A DNA stretch of 64,000 nt, from positions 6,616,501 to 6,680,500 of the forward strand of contig OU015672.1 of assembly GCA_907165275.2 (NCBI GenBank), read 5' to 3'. Numbering within the stretch: the first letter of the stretch is position 1; each line of letters opens with the position of its first letter. Both the position numbers and the translations under genes were made by a program. Below, piece after piece: positions 35,308 to 49,500 of the stretch. This DNA comes from Zygaena filipendulae (taxonomy: Eukaryota; Arthropoda; Insecta; Lepidoptera; Zygaenidae). Under the pieces are notes generated by a model. The model ran no database searches and was not told where the DNA came from. It saw nothing but the letters and a program-made list of their open reading frames with translations.

Positions 35308-36149
35308 AGTATAGATAATCTCAAAAAAAGACGAGTTAAGCTCCCTGAGGCGTTCGGTAAAGGTCTTATTAAGTTTTATTTTCATTTATGTGTACATATC
35401 TATTGATTTTAATTTAAATAACTTTGGGGCCACTTCACACGTGCTGTTTCAAAGTTTTTGAATAAACAACAATTTTGATGAATATTCTCTGATATGACCT
35501 TGAGAATCTCGTTTCCTATTAAATTTATATTAATTTTATTACGAGTATACATGGAATTGTAAAGGCTATATTTTTATTCTGATCGGTCAAACGAATATTT
35601 TTTTTTAATTAATAATTTATGATTTATACACAAATTGCGGAAACTAAACTACGTGATAAATCTCAAAAGACCTTGTATCGTATGGTCCAGGCTCATCCAT
35701 CAAGATGTACTACAGAAATAATTATCTCCTTAAAATATTATAAATTATGTATATCGAAAAAAAGCAAGTTATCTGAGGACTTATCAGAAACTGATTTTTG
35801 TAAGTTCACTGATTCCGACTTGTGTTGTGGGAACGAATTAAAAAAACGTTTATTATAAGTTATGGTGATAGATATTAAGTGGTTATCTAAAAAAAATATT
35901 CTTAAAGCCTTAAAAACTTCGGGAACTCTTTGTGTCACTCAGGCATACTCCAGCTTCCTGTCTCTGAAATGGTATAGTTTTTGGAATCGTACATGCTGGC
36001 ATATGTTAAATAAATAAATAAAATAAAAATAAAAGAACGAAGAAATAACCAAAGAACTAAGGATTTGAATTTAATTACTTTTTTCAACCAACCTACTCGA
36101 GTAACGTTGAGTCACTTGCTTGTATGCATGCCCACAGTGGGCTGATCGC

Positions 36150-36340
36150 CACCGCGGTTGCCTTTGCCTAGATCCATTCAAGCCTTCGTACACTATCGTA
36201 CTAACGACACACACTCAAAGCAACGCACACAACCGCAGCGGGCGAGTTTGACAGCTCTCGAAGCACGAGTCAGTTGGCCGATGATCGGCGTCGAGGCGCG
36301 AACGCTCTCCGCTGCCATATCATATGTACACGAAATTCTC
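36150..36340 (+). promoter_or_regulatory. GC-richer island, possible upstream promoter or 5' exon
   Basis: A 190-bp island of raised GC in AT-rich DNA, containing an initiator-like GAGTCAGTTGG. It opens the transposon-poor stretch upstream of shot. The open frames on both strands here look accidental. Its assignment to shot is a guess. Confidence 0.2.
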
Positions 36341-36367
36341 GCAAAGTTTTTCCTCATAACAAAATAA

Positions 36368-39300
36368 AAATAAACTCTGCGTGTCAACGCGTGTAATGTG
36401 TGTGATCTAACAAAACTAAATTCTTTTGGAGGTTACCTACCAAACGGGAATTGAAACGCGAAAACTCGAAGTATTCGCCAAATCAAAAGTTGATAAGAGC
36501 GGGTGATTTCGGTTTTTTTCAAACGGTTTTTTTTTTCGCTGTCTCGATCGATGTTGTGTTTCTTTTTGAGGTTATAAAATGTATTCGCACTCTATTGCGA
36601 GATGTGTTTTTTTATTACGTGCCAATGTCGTGAGTCGCGGCAAGCTCAGCATCGGTAGATAATGATGTAAATTGCAAAATAATTACCGGTGAATTTGCAT
36701 CTGTTGGCGCAGGTGTATTTTTGTGTCTGACGTTAGTCGGATATGTGTTGGTAACTATGAGGAATAGTGTTGACGGTTTAAAAATAACTAGAGAATCCCG
36801 GTTACTGTCATTGACCCAAGAACAATTAGGTTAACGAAAAGACATCAACGAGACAGCTGTGCCATAGATAAGAGACAAATGACAATACAATTTGATTATG
36901 ATTAAGATAAAATATCGCAAAAAGTATTAGCAGCGTATTATTATAAATTACGACTATGAATCATGATGCAATGAATTGCGACCAATAATAATCGACCTAT
37001 GCTCATTGTATAATTGAACGCCTTTATAGCAAATAACAATAAAAAAATACCCGCTTTAGAAAATTATGACAATAAATGATTAACAAAAACTTTCATTCAA
37101 TTTGTTCCCCTAAAATAGGTACTTATGTTTTTCGTTTTCGCTCGTAATGAACATGATAAAACCCACATAACAATTTTGACTCATCGATACCGTCATGACT
37201 ATGTCATATAGTCCGTAGATGTTCGTAACCACAATTTTTACCTCGCGGTGCATCGACGATATTCGCATCTATCCCCTTCGCAATAGGCTCTCCGAATATG
37301 ATTAACAGCTTGTTGGCGTAAGTGTTTAGATGATGCTAACTGAACGATCAAGCAGTAGGTACGTACTACCTACTCGAGTCATGGTTCGTTCAATGGTTCT
37401 AATGATTGATTCACAAACGAGATTCAAATCAATTTTGCTATATTCCTTGCAAATGAACTATATACCTACCTAGTCTGTAAAAGATTAGATATCTCTTTTT
37501 AAATTATTATCTCTTATAATTTTTTTTATATATGTCATCTTTTACGAGTACCTATTCCAAGTTCCTCCTAAATCCTAACCTTTCGTTATGTCTCCTTCCG
37601 TGATTGTATAGTCGTACCTAATTTCTTCTTTGTATCTTGGTGATTACTTACTCATCTAGAAATTTAACATCTATTTAATATCAAGTCTTCGCACGTCGAC
37701 GCGATTCCATTTACACAGTGTATTTATATATTTGTATATTTATTTAGTTTATCGATAAATTTGATTTACATAAAGCGGATCGTAGATAATTTTTGCCGTG
37801 ACGTTTCGTTGACGCAATATCTTTTTGTATCAACTCGATATCTTCCAAATGTAGGATTACAGGTTATTTTTATTATATTAGTAGGTGATGTAATTGTACA
37901 AAAATTTGTGATTCTTAAAATTTTGATTCGCCATTTTAAGAGACCTTATCAAATACAATTAATACATGTCTAGATTGTCTTTTCTTTCATCACAGTAGGT
38001 CAAGACCATCGACCTGCCGTGTCCCTGTCAGGAAAATGACTGTTAGTGACTTTGGTGTCTTGTGTTACTATATTCTATTCTATTGTGGTCGCTATTCGAA
38101 TCCGATCACGTTCTTTTGATTAAACAAAGCACATAATGTTTCGAATACGATTTCTTTGTTATTGTTGTTTTTTCTTTCTCTGGTTCTTTTTACTAGACAT
38201 TTATTATTATTATTGAATTACTTTAGAAGCTTGAGTAAGATATCGCAAGCCTTTCTAGTTTTTGTTGAATCGCTTACTTCATTGTTAATTTTTGAAGATA
38301 CACTTCCTACTTTAAGACTGTGTTCGACTTAAAACGTATAATAGAAATAATTAGTTTTATTTTTGTAACTCTGATTTCTTAATAAAGCACAGCTGTAGTA
38401 GTCAGCTGCATTCCCATTCGTTTCATACGAGTCGTTTCCTTTCATTATTACGATATTCTTTCGAGTATGCATATTATTGTGTTTTGAACAAATTCTATTG
38501 CAGCGCATCGCTATTGCTTGTCCTCAAATAGGTACGTTCAAGTGTTTTTTTTCATGTCTTTAGCCTTTTGAAAGTCACTGTTGAGTCCTTGTTCATTATT
38601 TGATCTGTTTGTGCTAACAACTTCTAAGTCAAATTCAAAGGACATTTTAGTAAATTATAATATTAACGTCTTTGATTAAATTACAATTATTTCCCATCAA
38701 ACTACACATATGAATGCCAAAGCTGTTTGTGTATTGAATTCTCGGAATAAATTCTACTTAAAACTTTATATCTCTGTCCGACTGAGCGAAGCCGATGACA
38801 TACTTCAGTGAGTAAGAAAAACCGCAGACGCAAGTTTTTAGTTAACAGAGAGTTAATAAGCATAAATCATTCAAGGACTTGACAAATGACCGCTTCACAA
38901 TGACCGGTTTCTATTACAGACTTCGTCTAAGAATTTGAAACCGTCATTTGTTTTCAAATATAATCTTCGACAAGTTATATCCTCGTTATATGAACAGATA
39001 GATACTTATTGTAATTCAAAGAATGTATACCACGCCTTCAATTTGAACCATAATGTAAAGCCATATAAACTCAACAAAGATAAGGTAAAAAGTTAAATAG
39101 GCGATTGTAAAACTGTATAAGCTGATAATGTTGATAAACACACAGTCAATAGCATTCTTTGTATTGGTGCTTTCTTCGCCCGCAGCTGTCGAGCCGGCAG
39201 TGGTGTAGGAAATTATAGAGATACCTTTGTTGCTAAAGGTGAAAGGGGAACCGAGCAACACGCTGTTAACTTCTCATTACGTGTGTCGGAGAATATGAAA

Positions 39301-42179
39301 CGGATCGAGTACAAAACTTCACGTTTCTATTATTCTGCCCTCTAGTACTTAACCATCCAATTAGTTTCAATATTTCTCACGTAGAATATGGCATTAATAT
39401 TAGGGATTGTAAATTAGTTTAGCTGCGTTTAGGAGCAACTATTTTCTTTTTTTCCCCAATGAGAAATCTCAATATCAGTTAACATTGTAAGTGACGCCGT
39501 CGTTAGATGTAGCAATAGTTACTTGTCCACACGCGTCTTTCTCTGCCGCATCGAATCACCGATAAGCGTATTTGCTGCGTCCCGCAGTCTGCAGTGTTGT
39601 GGAGTTATCTATCCCGTTAGCACGAAACCGGTCGACAGTGGATCGTGGATGCTCCGCGTTCCCAACATTCTTCGTACCGATGCAATGCTGATTTCTGTGT
39701 TTGTTTATTTTCAATACGACAACATCACCGTGGTGTAATGTTGTTTGTATTGAAAACTTTCTTTGATAGTTTGTTAATTAGCACATCTTTGTATCAAATT
39801 TCTAGTTAACTCTTTGCTGTGTTATGGGGAAGTAAAGCCTTCTAGTATCAGCAAAATTAAATATAGTCTGTTCATCATCATCATCATCATTGTCAGCCTG
39901 CAGCAGTCCACTGCTGGACATAGGTCTGTTACTTAATTTAATTTTCTTATTAGACATTGCTTTTCTCTGATAATTTTTAAAATATAGAACTAGTTTTGCT
40001 TCTAAATCTAAAAACTTTTCTGTATTCATGCATCGTGAACTCGTCTTACAATATACAAGTCCGTTTTTTATCAGTATTACCGTTAAAACTATTTAATTCT
40101 ACAGACTGTTACATTCTTAATGATTGCGTTTTATAAAGCACTTGTATCAAAATGCGTGCAAGTTACGTTTATTAGTTTCGTATGATATTATTAATTTCAC
40201 GGCTAAAGTCTTATAACGGACCGGTGTAAGGTCATTTGTCATAAAAAAATCTATCCAACACGTGAAATTGTATCTTATTTTATCCATGTACCTGCATTTG
40301 TATAAACCGTAATTTTATCATGCACAATAGGTGATTCGTCTTGAGAAAATTAAATTTATTTTCACACGAAAATGTTATTTTGTACACAGTTAATCGAGTT
40401 GACCATTGGTCGCATTGTGTGAACTTTATCTCTACTGAATAAAGATTATTTTCGTTTGCCATTATGGCCAACTTATGCAATCATTTATATATATACGATG
40501 GCATTCATTTTAAAATGTAAAAATAGGCATCAAAAGCAAGATTTAATAGAATATCTTTACCACAATTTAGGGAAGAGTTGCCTAATATTAATAAGCAACC
40601 ATAATGGATTAATTGCAAGAGAATATTCTTAGTTATAAAAATATATATTTAGCACTTTGTCATAATCCTAATTGGAAATTTTGACCTCATCCGAACGTTA
40701 CGCAGTGTTGTTTGTCCGGTTCAAGTAGTCTTCAAACATTATCTCTGCAAATGTTGTAGGTCGTGGAGCTAAAGTACACGTAAATCTCTGTACGTTATTG
40801 TACAACACTCTATAGTTCCAGTTAAGTCACGCAACTTGGAGAAACACCGAAGCTCCTCATCGTTCTATTAGTTTGCTCCCGTTCACTTAGCGACGTGTGA
40901 ACGTTTTAAAGAATTGCTTGTTATACAAAAAACCAGACGAAACGTGCAAGTATATTGGTAGGAAACGAAGATGAATGTTATTTGTTTGAGTAGTTTTTCA
41001 ATAGTAAGTGAAAATATATTTCATTCAGATGAAAGTAGTAAGTTGTAAACATCCTGGAAATTAATGAGTTCTGTATCAAGAAGTCGAGTTCTGTAGCCAA
41101 TGCTCCAGTAATGGGTGTCTACAAAAAAAAGATTATGTTATCTAACACAATATAATGTCTTTTAAAACTTTTTTAAACTATGATTCCTTTTTTGTAATTG
41201 TTTTATTTCTTCACATTTATTGTTGTTTAGTGTGATAATATCACGAATGTTGACAATAAACTTGTGATTGTAAATTATAATAAGTTTCTTTTTTTTTAAT
41301 CAACTGACATCGGAGCTTGCTAAATAGTTGCGAAGCTTCTGCGTGCCAGAAAAAAGCTGTCGTAAGTTCAATTAACTTTTAAACTGCTGCCCTATTTCTG
41401 GATTCGAACACAATTTTTCTATTAAGAACATGTGAAGTTGAACGCGCATTCAGACGTCAATTGACCGTTTGCGACTTTGTTTAAATAAAATTCTCTTTTA
41501 TTCATGTTTAGACTTGGGTGAGAAATATGACACAGAAAATTAAAAAGATGTCAAAAATGGTAACGTTTTTGAATTGATGTTTTTTCAATCGTCAATTAAT
41601 TGCTATCCACCCATTAATTACCTCCATTTTTTTCAAGTCTTCAATATTATTATTATTATTGTAAATATCCCAAACTGTTTCTCTTTGTCACGCTTTGAAA
41701 TCCAAAAAATGTAAATTAGCGTTTTCATTGTCTTTTTCCGTTCACTTCGCTCAAATATTAGGAAATGGTATTTTGTCACCAATACGGTTGTTTTATCGTT
41801 ATGCTTATTAGCTATGGATTTTATCGTCATTCAACGTCTTCAATATTTTTAATAGTTATGGTAACGTTATCAAAGAAACTGCTCTAGAACTATTGTTTAT
41901 CCAAAGTCTAGCTATCAATCAGCTCTTCACTGAAGAGGTTTCATGTTCGATTTCCTGTCGGACTCTACATAATGATATACATATGATTCCGCTGTCCGGT
42001 CCGGTCCGGTTATTTCCATTTATTTCTGTGTTTGCGTAATATGATTCTTTAATTATTCTCTTATTCATGTTGTACTTATGCCTGATTACTTTGATGAACA
42101 ATCCATTCGTAGTTTCGCGTTTACGTAAAAACAGATTGACATTCTTTATAAAGAAATATATTTACGTAATATACTTACA
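36368..42179. other. transposon-poor interval upstream of shot
   Basis: 5.8 kb with only a short LINE tail (39868-39932). A second GC-richer patch lies at 39485-39700. No coding sequence, RNA gene or repeat family recognised. Confidence 0.5.
39868..39932 (-). repeat. LINE (RTE-like) 3' tail with ATC repeat
   Basis: An (ATC)n run is followed by CAGCAGTCCACTGCTGGACA and TAGGTCTG, a common lepidopteran non-LTR end. One of few transposon traces between 36000 and 42180. Confidence 0.5.
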
Positions 42180-42372
42180 CTAGCTGTGCCTCGCGGGTTC
42201 ACCCGCGATAATTTGGGAGTTCCCGTGGGAATACCGGGATAAAAAGTACCCTATGTTCTTCTCTGTAACCCTGACAACGTGCATGCCAAATTTCATCCAA
42301 ATCCGTTCAGACGTTTCTGCGTACTTGAGTAACAAACATCCACACTTTCACATTTTTATAATATTAGTTGGA
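42180..42372 (-). mobile_element. Helitron-like element (Lep1-type)
   Basis: CTAGCTGTGCCTCGCGGGTT end; 5' side ATTTTTATAATATTAGTTGGA. Confidence 0.75.
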
Positions 42373-42588
42373 TGGTAATCACAGCGCGTTGCGAAACATG
42401 CTTGTCCCAGCACGGTATGCGAATCTCAATTCGTCCTTCCTAACAATGGACGCTCTAATCTCGACTACCATGCTCGTGTGACCTTACCTCAACCTTGGAT
42501 CGTTGGACCTGCCCCCTTAACCAAAAACACAAACGCTGGCGGAAAGATCCCCATTCATTTCGTTATTTTCATTCGTCACGAGCCGCGC

Positions 42589-42713
42589 TATATCTATGTA
42601 TATTTTCATTAATTTGAAAAAGCAAAAAATACGGGTCAATTATTTTTTTATTTTCTAACTGACGGACTAATTACAATTTTGATTTTCAAAAGTCGTCAAC
42701 ATCCCAGCGTCAA
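42589..42713 (+). repeat. CRE-containing palindromic repeat, right half only
   Basis: Matches the right half of 60593-60855: TTTGAAAAAGCAAAAAATAC, GACGGACTAATTA and GTCAACATCCC. Confidence 0.58.
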
Positions 42714-42808
42714 AAATAATTGTTCTTCGGCCATAAGTATGAAACCATAGTAATATTAAATAATATTGCTTTTTGTTTAAAGATTAAACTTTTGTTATAT
42801 AAGTTTTA

Positions 42809-43040
42809 CTAGCTGTCCCCCGCGATTTCATCCGCGGTAATTTCGGAGTTCCCGCGGAGGTTGCGGGAAAAAAGTACTCTATGTCCTTCAGTTCCCGAGG
42901 GAATTCCGGGATAAAAACTATCCTATCTTTTAAGTTGGAGCATTTTATGAATGGTTACAAAATTTTATCAAAATCCGTTCAGTAGTTTCGGAGTCTATCG
43001 CGGACAAACAACGTGACACGTGATTTATATATATTAGATA
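42809..43040 (-). mobile_element. Helitron-like element with duplicated tail segment
   Basis: CTAGCTGTCCCCCGCGATTT; the CCCG[AC]GGGAATTCCGG segment occurs twice. Confidence 0.68.
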
Positions 43041-44344
43041 GATAGATATTAAGATTAATTCGTAAGCTGGTAAAGTCTGGTAAGACCCCGCTTCGCCTGC
43101 GACTCCATTTTGGCTATTGTTCCACAATTCCCACGTCTCATGTTAGTCTTTTTTTTGGAGGTCGTTTGACCTTGTATTCGGCTCTCGTCTGCAGTTCGTT
43201 TCTATTGTGTTGATTTGCGGAGGGGAGCTCACTTGGAATACGCTTTTTTATACGCATTTTAAATAAGTTTTTTTTTTCGATACGTGTCACTGTAGCTGCT
43301 TATAATATCTTGTTCAACTATTTATATTTAATTAATCGTTATTGCGAAATATTAAAGTTTTCGCGCTCAAGAAGTCGAGCGTTGAATGTTCAATCAAAAA
43401 AGTAGCTTTAATAAATTAAAAATCTCATCCCAATAGTATAACGTTTTTTTTTATTATGTGTCTTGATTAGTTTATTGCTTATTTAATTTCGTTTTTCAAG
43501 TTTTAAGTAAGTTTTTAAGCTATCGTCGTTTAAATTGGAATGAAAACATGTTTTGTTCGTGTTTACAACTAGTTGTAATTTATAATAAAAATGGTATTTA
43601 GGTAATTTGAAAACGTTCGAGTTGGTCTCGACTGTTGTTTTTTTTACGAAAGAACGCGACTGAAGACACGTTTTGACCAGCAATGTTTTAATGCCTATGG
43701 TTAAGCACAATAGCTAAAAAATTTGATTCCATTTTCAAGGTCTTAAAATTAAACAGAAATCACCGAAACTCCCGCTCTTTTTACGATGCTTGCTGTTGTA
43801 ATGGTTGTAACCTCTAAAGAACTATAAATATCAAATGTAGGTACCTAATTACCGCATTAGGTAATTTAGGTCTAAATAATGTATCTTTATGTCTACAGGT
43901 TGTGTTTTCAACGTTTCTTTTATTTATACAAGTGTCAAAGAATACGTGTGTGAAAATCCATAGACGAGTACTTCATTAATATTTAATAATCGAAAACGAA
44001 CTTCAAGCGACATTTAAATAAAAAAATAAAAATAAAAAAAAACTAAATAACCAAACATTCCAAATTTAAAACTAACAATTATCCTTAAAAAGTTGCCATA
44101 TTAACATTTAATAACAAGCTTAATAAATAATTAACGAATAAAGTAAAACTCGAAAAGTCAATGTAAAAGATACAGTCAATAATTGCGATAAATCGGACAT
44201 ATAAAAATTGTGCCAAGAACAAATAAGTGTGTGTCAAGGGGGTTAATGCAACTTTCCTTTTGTAGATCTGTTGACTCGATGACATCGATCGTAAATATAC
44301 CAGCGGTGAATCGTTTAAAACCTTCGTTTACCTTAAACCGGTTG

Positions 44345-44516
44345 ATTGTGGATGGGTTTTGGCGGATCCGTTCGCAATAAACCGACACACGCGGCGCGAT
44401 TTACGAACGACGGCAGAACTGTCAAATTTGAATAGGATTCGATTTATTCTATCCGTAAAAAAAAAAAAAACAAAGTGTTGCTATTATGAGCAGTGTTTGT
44501 GCATGAAAAAAGTAAA
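44345..44516 (+). promoter_or_regulatory. probable 5' UTR and promoter-proximal region of shot exon 1
   Basis: A GC-richer stretch (ACACGCGGCGCGATTTACG) followed by a T-rich part and a run of A precedes the shot start. Where transcription begins cannot be read; no TATA box is obvious. The in-frame ATG at 44493 would add eight residues if used. Confidence 0.35.
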
Positions 44517-44694
44517 ATGTCTACGCAATCGTATTACAAGGAGCGCCTTGGGTTTGACCCCCAAGAGGCGATGCAGGAAGCTGTTAACGGTTCACCTTAC
44601 GGCTATGATGGGCCTCATCAGCCCAAGAGGCACCGCAGCGAGCACGGAGAGACTCACGACCAAGTGTATGAGGAAAATTTAACGAAATTCAAAG
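44517..44694 (+). CDS. shot: shot exon 1 (leader of one N-terminal isoform)
   Basis: 59 codons plus one base; donor AAAG|GTACAA. The leader is rich in Gln, His and Glu ([29 protein letters not shown]) and has no fold I recognise. Spectraplakins have several alternative first exons; this is one of them. The G left over pairs with AT of exon 2 to make Asp60. GC content and codon use rise sharply against the flanks. Confidence 0.85.
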
Positions 44695-46539
44695 GTACAA
44701 CTTGTTGGGGATTCTTTATTCAACAGGCAGGTTCGTGGTGGTGGGATATAGAGAATGTGAGTCGGTGTGTCCGTTTTCATGCAACATCTTAGAACTAGAT
44801 GACACTCTTGTTATTGCGTCAATAACCGAGAATTTTAGCGCATTATTTATTGTATAAGAAACCTCCAAACCTTGGTTGTTTGTTGACCTTGAAATAATAA
44901 TAACAATAATAACTATTCTCCTGTTAACTTAGCAATACCACAAATAATATAATACATACTATAAGTACTGCAATACCAAGAAACATGTGTCCCTAGTTCT
45001 AGAATGCGTGGAAGTCTGAGTGTGTCGTTGTTTTTAATTTATTTTCAATTGTTTTGTGTCTGTGGCTCTTTGTTTAACATTCTTAGTGGCTCGTCTTTTG
45101 ATTTTTTTTTTTTAATATTGTGTGTTCTGACCGAATCATTTGAGTTTAGAAGACCTCACTGTTATTCATTGTGAGATATTAAGTGACTTTAACAACATTG
45201 CTATTATTATATCAATCAATTATTCGTTTCCAACCTCCTATACTAATATTATAAAGAGCAAAGATTTGTTGTTTTGTTTGTTTGTAACGATTTAACTCAA
45301 AAACTACTGGACCGATTTCAAAAATTCTTTCACCATTAGAAAGCCACATTATCCCTGAGTAACATAGGCTATATTGTAATTCGGAATTCCCGCGGGAACT
45401 CCGAAATTATCGCGGGTGAAACCGCACGGCACAGCTATTAATAATATTTTTAAACCAATTCTCAACCGACCAGTATTAAAATTAAACGCAAATAAAATTC
45501 AACATCCCTTTTGCCGTTGAAATGCAAATCCACTAAAGTCTCGTCGTATTCAGACATGTTACAGGAACGCAAAGACAGATTAACAGACATACTAGATGGA
45601 CGCAGATAAGCATATAAGTTATTGATTCAGAACGATTTATTGAGAGTTAGAGAACGTTTTTTTAATTATGTGTTTACCTTATTACATTGTTTAAATATGT
45701 AACTAAATATTGAACATAAAAAATTAGATACAAAATGGCGCTATAATTTTAAAACTTTAATTTAATCAAAATGTCTCTAGTGTGGGTTAACACACTATTG
45801 CTTATCTATATCCAGATATCAGTAGGTGATTTATTAAGGATACCTATTATGGCTCCACTACATTAATCGCCGAGTATAGACGATTTATACGCGAGCACGA
45901 TAGTGTAGACGGCTGTACTCGCCTGCCGTGCTCGTCTATGATCGCCTGCGGCCCGTGAATTGTCGATTTTTGGGCACGCATCAAAGGGAATCGCCTGTGA
46001 TTGCGTTGAGGTGTCCACATTATCACCGATCACACGAGCACACGATCAACGATCATCGGCGATAATGTAGTGCAGGCTATATATTATACTATAGATATCT
46101 ATATATATACACACCCAGACTGGAAAATGGAACCCTGTGTTCATCACACAAAGTCCACCCCCACCGGGAATCGAACCCGGAACCTCTTGATTAGCGGGCA
46201 GACATGGTGACCATTGCGCCAATCGGGTCGTCATATAGGTATACATCAGTTAGTTTAGTTCTGTCTTGTTATCTCACGTGGTCAGTACTTGTGCCGTGCT
46301 ATCACTTATCATTGTTTTGTGTACACTGATAACAGTGATAAATATAATATCTAAAAGATTGTTCGTTTGTTAGTTCCTGAAAGTGAAGAGACTCCAATTT
46401 TTCACTAATGCTCTGAATTCTTTAAAATACTGTATCTTTAAAAAAATAAAGGCGGCAACCCTACGTACTATCCCATTTAAAAACACTGTATTCGCGGGGG
46501 AACGTTTTGTTTGAATCTATGGTACTTCTAGGAGTTGTA

Positions 46540-46570
<31 letters not shown>

Positions 46571-49500
46571 GTGTTTTAGTAGAACAGTTTACGTATGTGT
46601 GTTGGTTTAACCCTTACCTGCCCTGTGTTTACTAACTCAATAACACTATTATAACTGTTTTGATTTTATTCGTCGATTTCATAATGTTCTACTTTATGTT
46701 ATTGTATACTACCTGTGTTTTATCTTATCGTTATAGGCGAAGGTATAATATCGTTTTGCATACCTAGATAAAATGTTATGATAATAATTATTATGTTTAT
46801 AATATGAGAAAGAACATTATTGTGTAAATTGTAAAGAATTTAGCTCCATGGTGCTCGATAGCGCTATAATGACGCTATAATAACGAGTATGTTAAATATA
46901 ACATCTATGTATAGATATGTATAAAAAATAAATCTCTATTTCCCTTGGTCATGGTATCACGCTTGAACAGCTGGACCGATCACCATTAAATTTTGTATAC
47001 ACGTTGTCAGGGGTACAGAGAAAACATAGGCTACTTTTTATCCCGGAATTCCCGCGGGTACCCCGAAATTACCGCGGAGAAACTACGGGGGACAGCTAGT
47101 AGGTAAGTATACAATATCCCCTATCTGTATCTGTACATATAAATAAATTGAGGTGTCAGTCTGTAATTCTAAATTAACGGTAAATACAAAAAAAAAAACA
47201 ATTTTTAAAAGTTCTCTGTCTGTCTCTGTCGGTTTGTTTCGGCTAATCTCTGAAACAGCTGGACCAACTGTAACGGGACTCTCACTGGCAGATAGCTGAT
47301 GTTATAAGGAGTACCTACTTAGGCTACTTTGATTTTAGAACAAAATTGTTCCTGCGGGAATTCCGAAACACACTATAGCTGGTGTGGTATAAATTATGAC
47401 TTCTGCGGAGCTAGGATGCGCAACATGATATGTTTATCGAACGAAAGATAAAATTGTCGACACGACAAATATTTGTGGGCGTCCAAGCAAAAAAGTGCAG
47501 TAGTGGGGTATTGAGTTAAGACTAGATTCGGTTAAACATTTTTTACCACTGGTAGACAAAACGATATATTATGTCGACGAAAATCGATAAAATGGCTCGA
47601 TGAAATTTTATCGTGTTGCGCATCCTAGCTCCGCTGGTAAAAAAAAAAAGCAAGAAATATGGACATAGATAAGCAATAGTGTGTTAACCCACATTGGAGA
47701 AATTTTGAGTAAATCGTGTTTTAAAAGTAGGAGCGCTATTTTGTGTCAACATTTTTTATGTTCAATATTTAGTTACACATTTAAGCAATGTAGTAAGGTA
47801 AACTCATAATTAAAAAACGTTCCCTAACTCTCAATAAATCGTTCTGAATCAATAACTTAATTTTGTGGGTTAACATGTTATTGCTTATCTGCGTCCATAT
47901 ATACCATGTGCTTATCATCGTGACTGGTCAACCAATAAATTACAGAGTTAAAGTGTCATCATCAATTGTTGCGAGCGGTTCCTTTGCGGTACCCCTCCCT
48001 CCGTCTGATTCCACGTCTGCTGCAGGTTGATCATATTGACCCTAAGCATCGGAACGAATCGGTCGATTAGCACAATCAACTTCGGCTGGCCTTATTTACT
48101 ACTAGCTGTGCGCCGCAGTTCCACCCGCGTGAAATATTTTTATAAATAAAACAACTTTTTTTCCCGACATCCGATTTAAATGAAACAAAGCCTATGTGTA
48201 GCTCTATGTTAAGCTTAGTCTACCTGTGCAAACCGCATGTCAATCCGTTCAGTAGATTCGGAGATTATCGCGAATAGACAGAAAAGAATTTTAAAAACGT
48301 TTTTTTTTTGTGGTTGGTTACTCTTTTACCGGCCCATGTTAATTTTTGGTAAAAATATTCAATGTACAAAATCGCGGATTCTACTCTTTTATTATAGTAT
48401 AGAAGATGACAAACAGCATGCCTAAACGTTTGTTTGTTTGGTTGAACGCGCTAATCTCAGGAACTACTGGTTCAAATTGAAAAAATAAATAAATAATGTG
48501 TTGTATAGTCTATGTATCGAGGAAGGATAGGATATCTAATATATAAAATTCTCGTGTCACAATGTTCGTTCCCATACTCCTCCGAAACGGCTTGACCGAT
48601 TCTCATGAAATTTTTTATGCATATTCAGTAGGTCTAAGAATCGGCTACTATTTATTTTTCATCCCGGAGTTCCCGCGGAACTCCGAAACCCCCTCGCGGG
48701 TGACACCGCGGGGCACAGCTAGTAATATTATAACATCGCGCACGACCGGGGACGAGCCATTATTATGTATATGTATATACCTACACATACATATTTTTGA
48801 TACTGACTGTACTCGTAGTTTAACTGCATATTTAGATATATTTAATTGAATCTGGGTCAGCATTGCAGCAGTGTTGTGTAATTTGCAATTGTCAAGGTCA
48901 TGCCAACATTGGTAGGCGACTTCCTTGTAGATATGAGACCCGAGTTGTTTATAGATGTGAATGCATACCTACTTCGTTATAAAATGTTGTTAACTAAACC
49001 CATTGATAAAACTAAACTATAATATAGCTGTTCCCTGCGGTTTTACCCGCGTTAATTTGGAAGTTCCCTCGGGAACCCCGTGAACACGAGATTCTCGAAT
49101 ATAAGATCACTTACGAAAACATACCTCACGTTTCATCGCCTTATGAAATTCTAACTGTTCCCTTCAATTTCGGAGTTCCTGCGTAATTTCCGGGTTACAA
49201 TATAGCCTATACATATAATAAATTGTAACAGATCGATGTCTGTACATGGGAGATAAATAAAAAAAAAAAATTAGGCGACTCTATGAGTGATATAGAAGCA
49301 GAAAACAGTTTTTAGAATTTTTGTCTGTCTGTCTGTCTGTCTGTCTGTATGTTTGTATTCGTGCTACGCAAAAACTGCTGCACCAAATGGAATGCGGTTA
49401 TTTTGTGGATTGCTGAGGGGCTAACTTAGATACTCATGAGATTTTTTCGAAATTCCATCTGGAACTCGAGATATTAAAAAAAAATGCTGGTCATCCTACT

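Noticed and set aside
44359..44682. 107-codon open frame overlapping shot exon 1
   Set aside because: Different frame from the shot leader, which joins exon 2 exactly; the overlap is accidental.
46141..46235. Possible tRNA gene
   Set aside because: A and B boxes are present but the anticodon arm does not fold and a SINE body follows.
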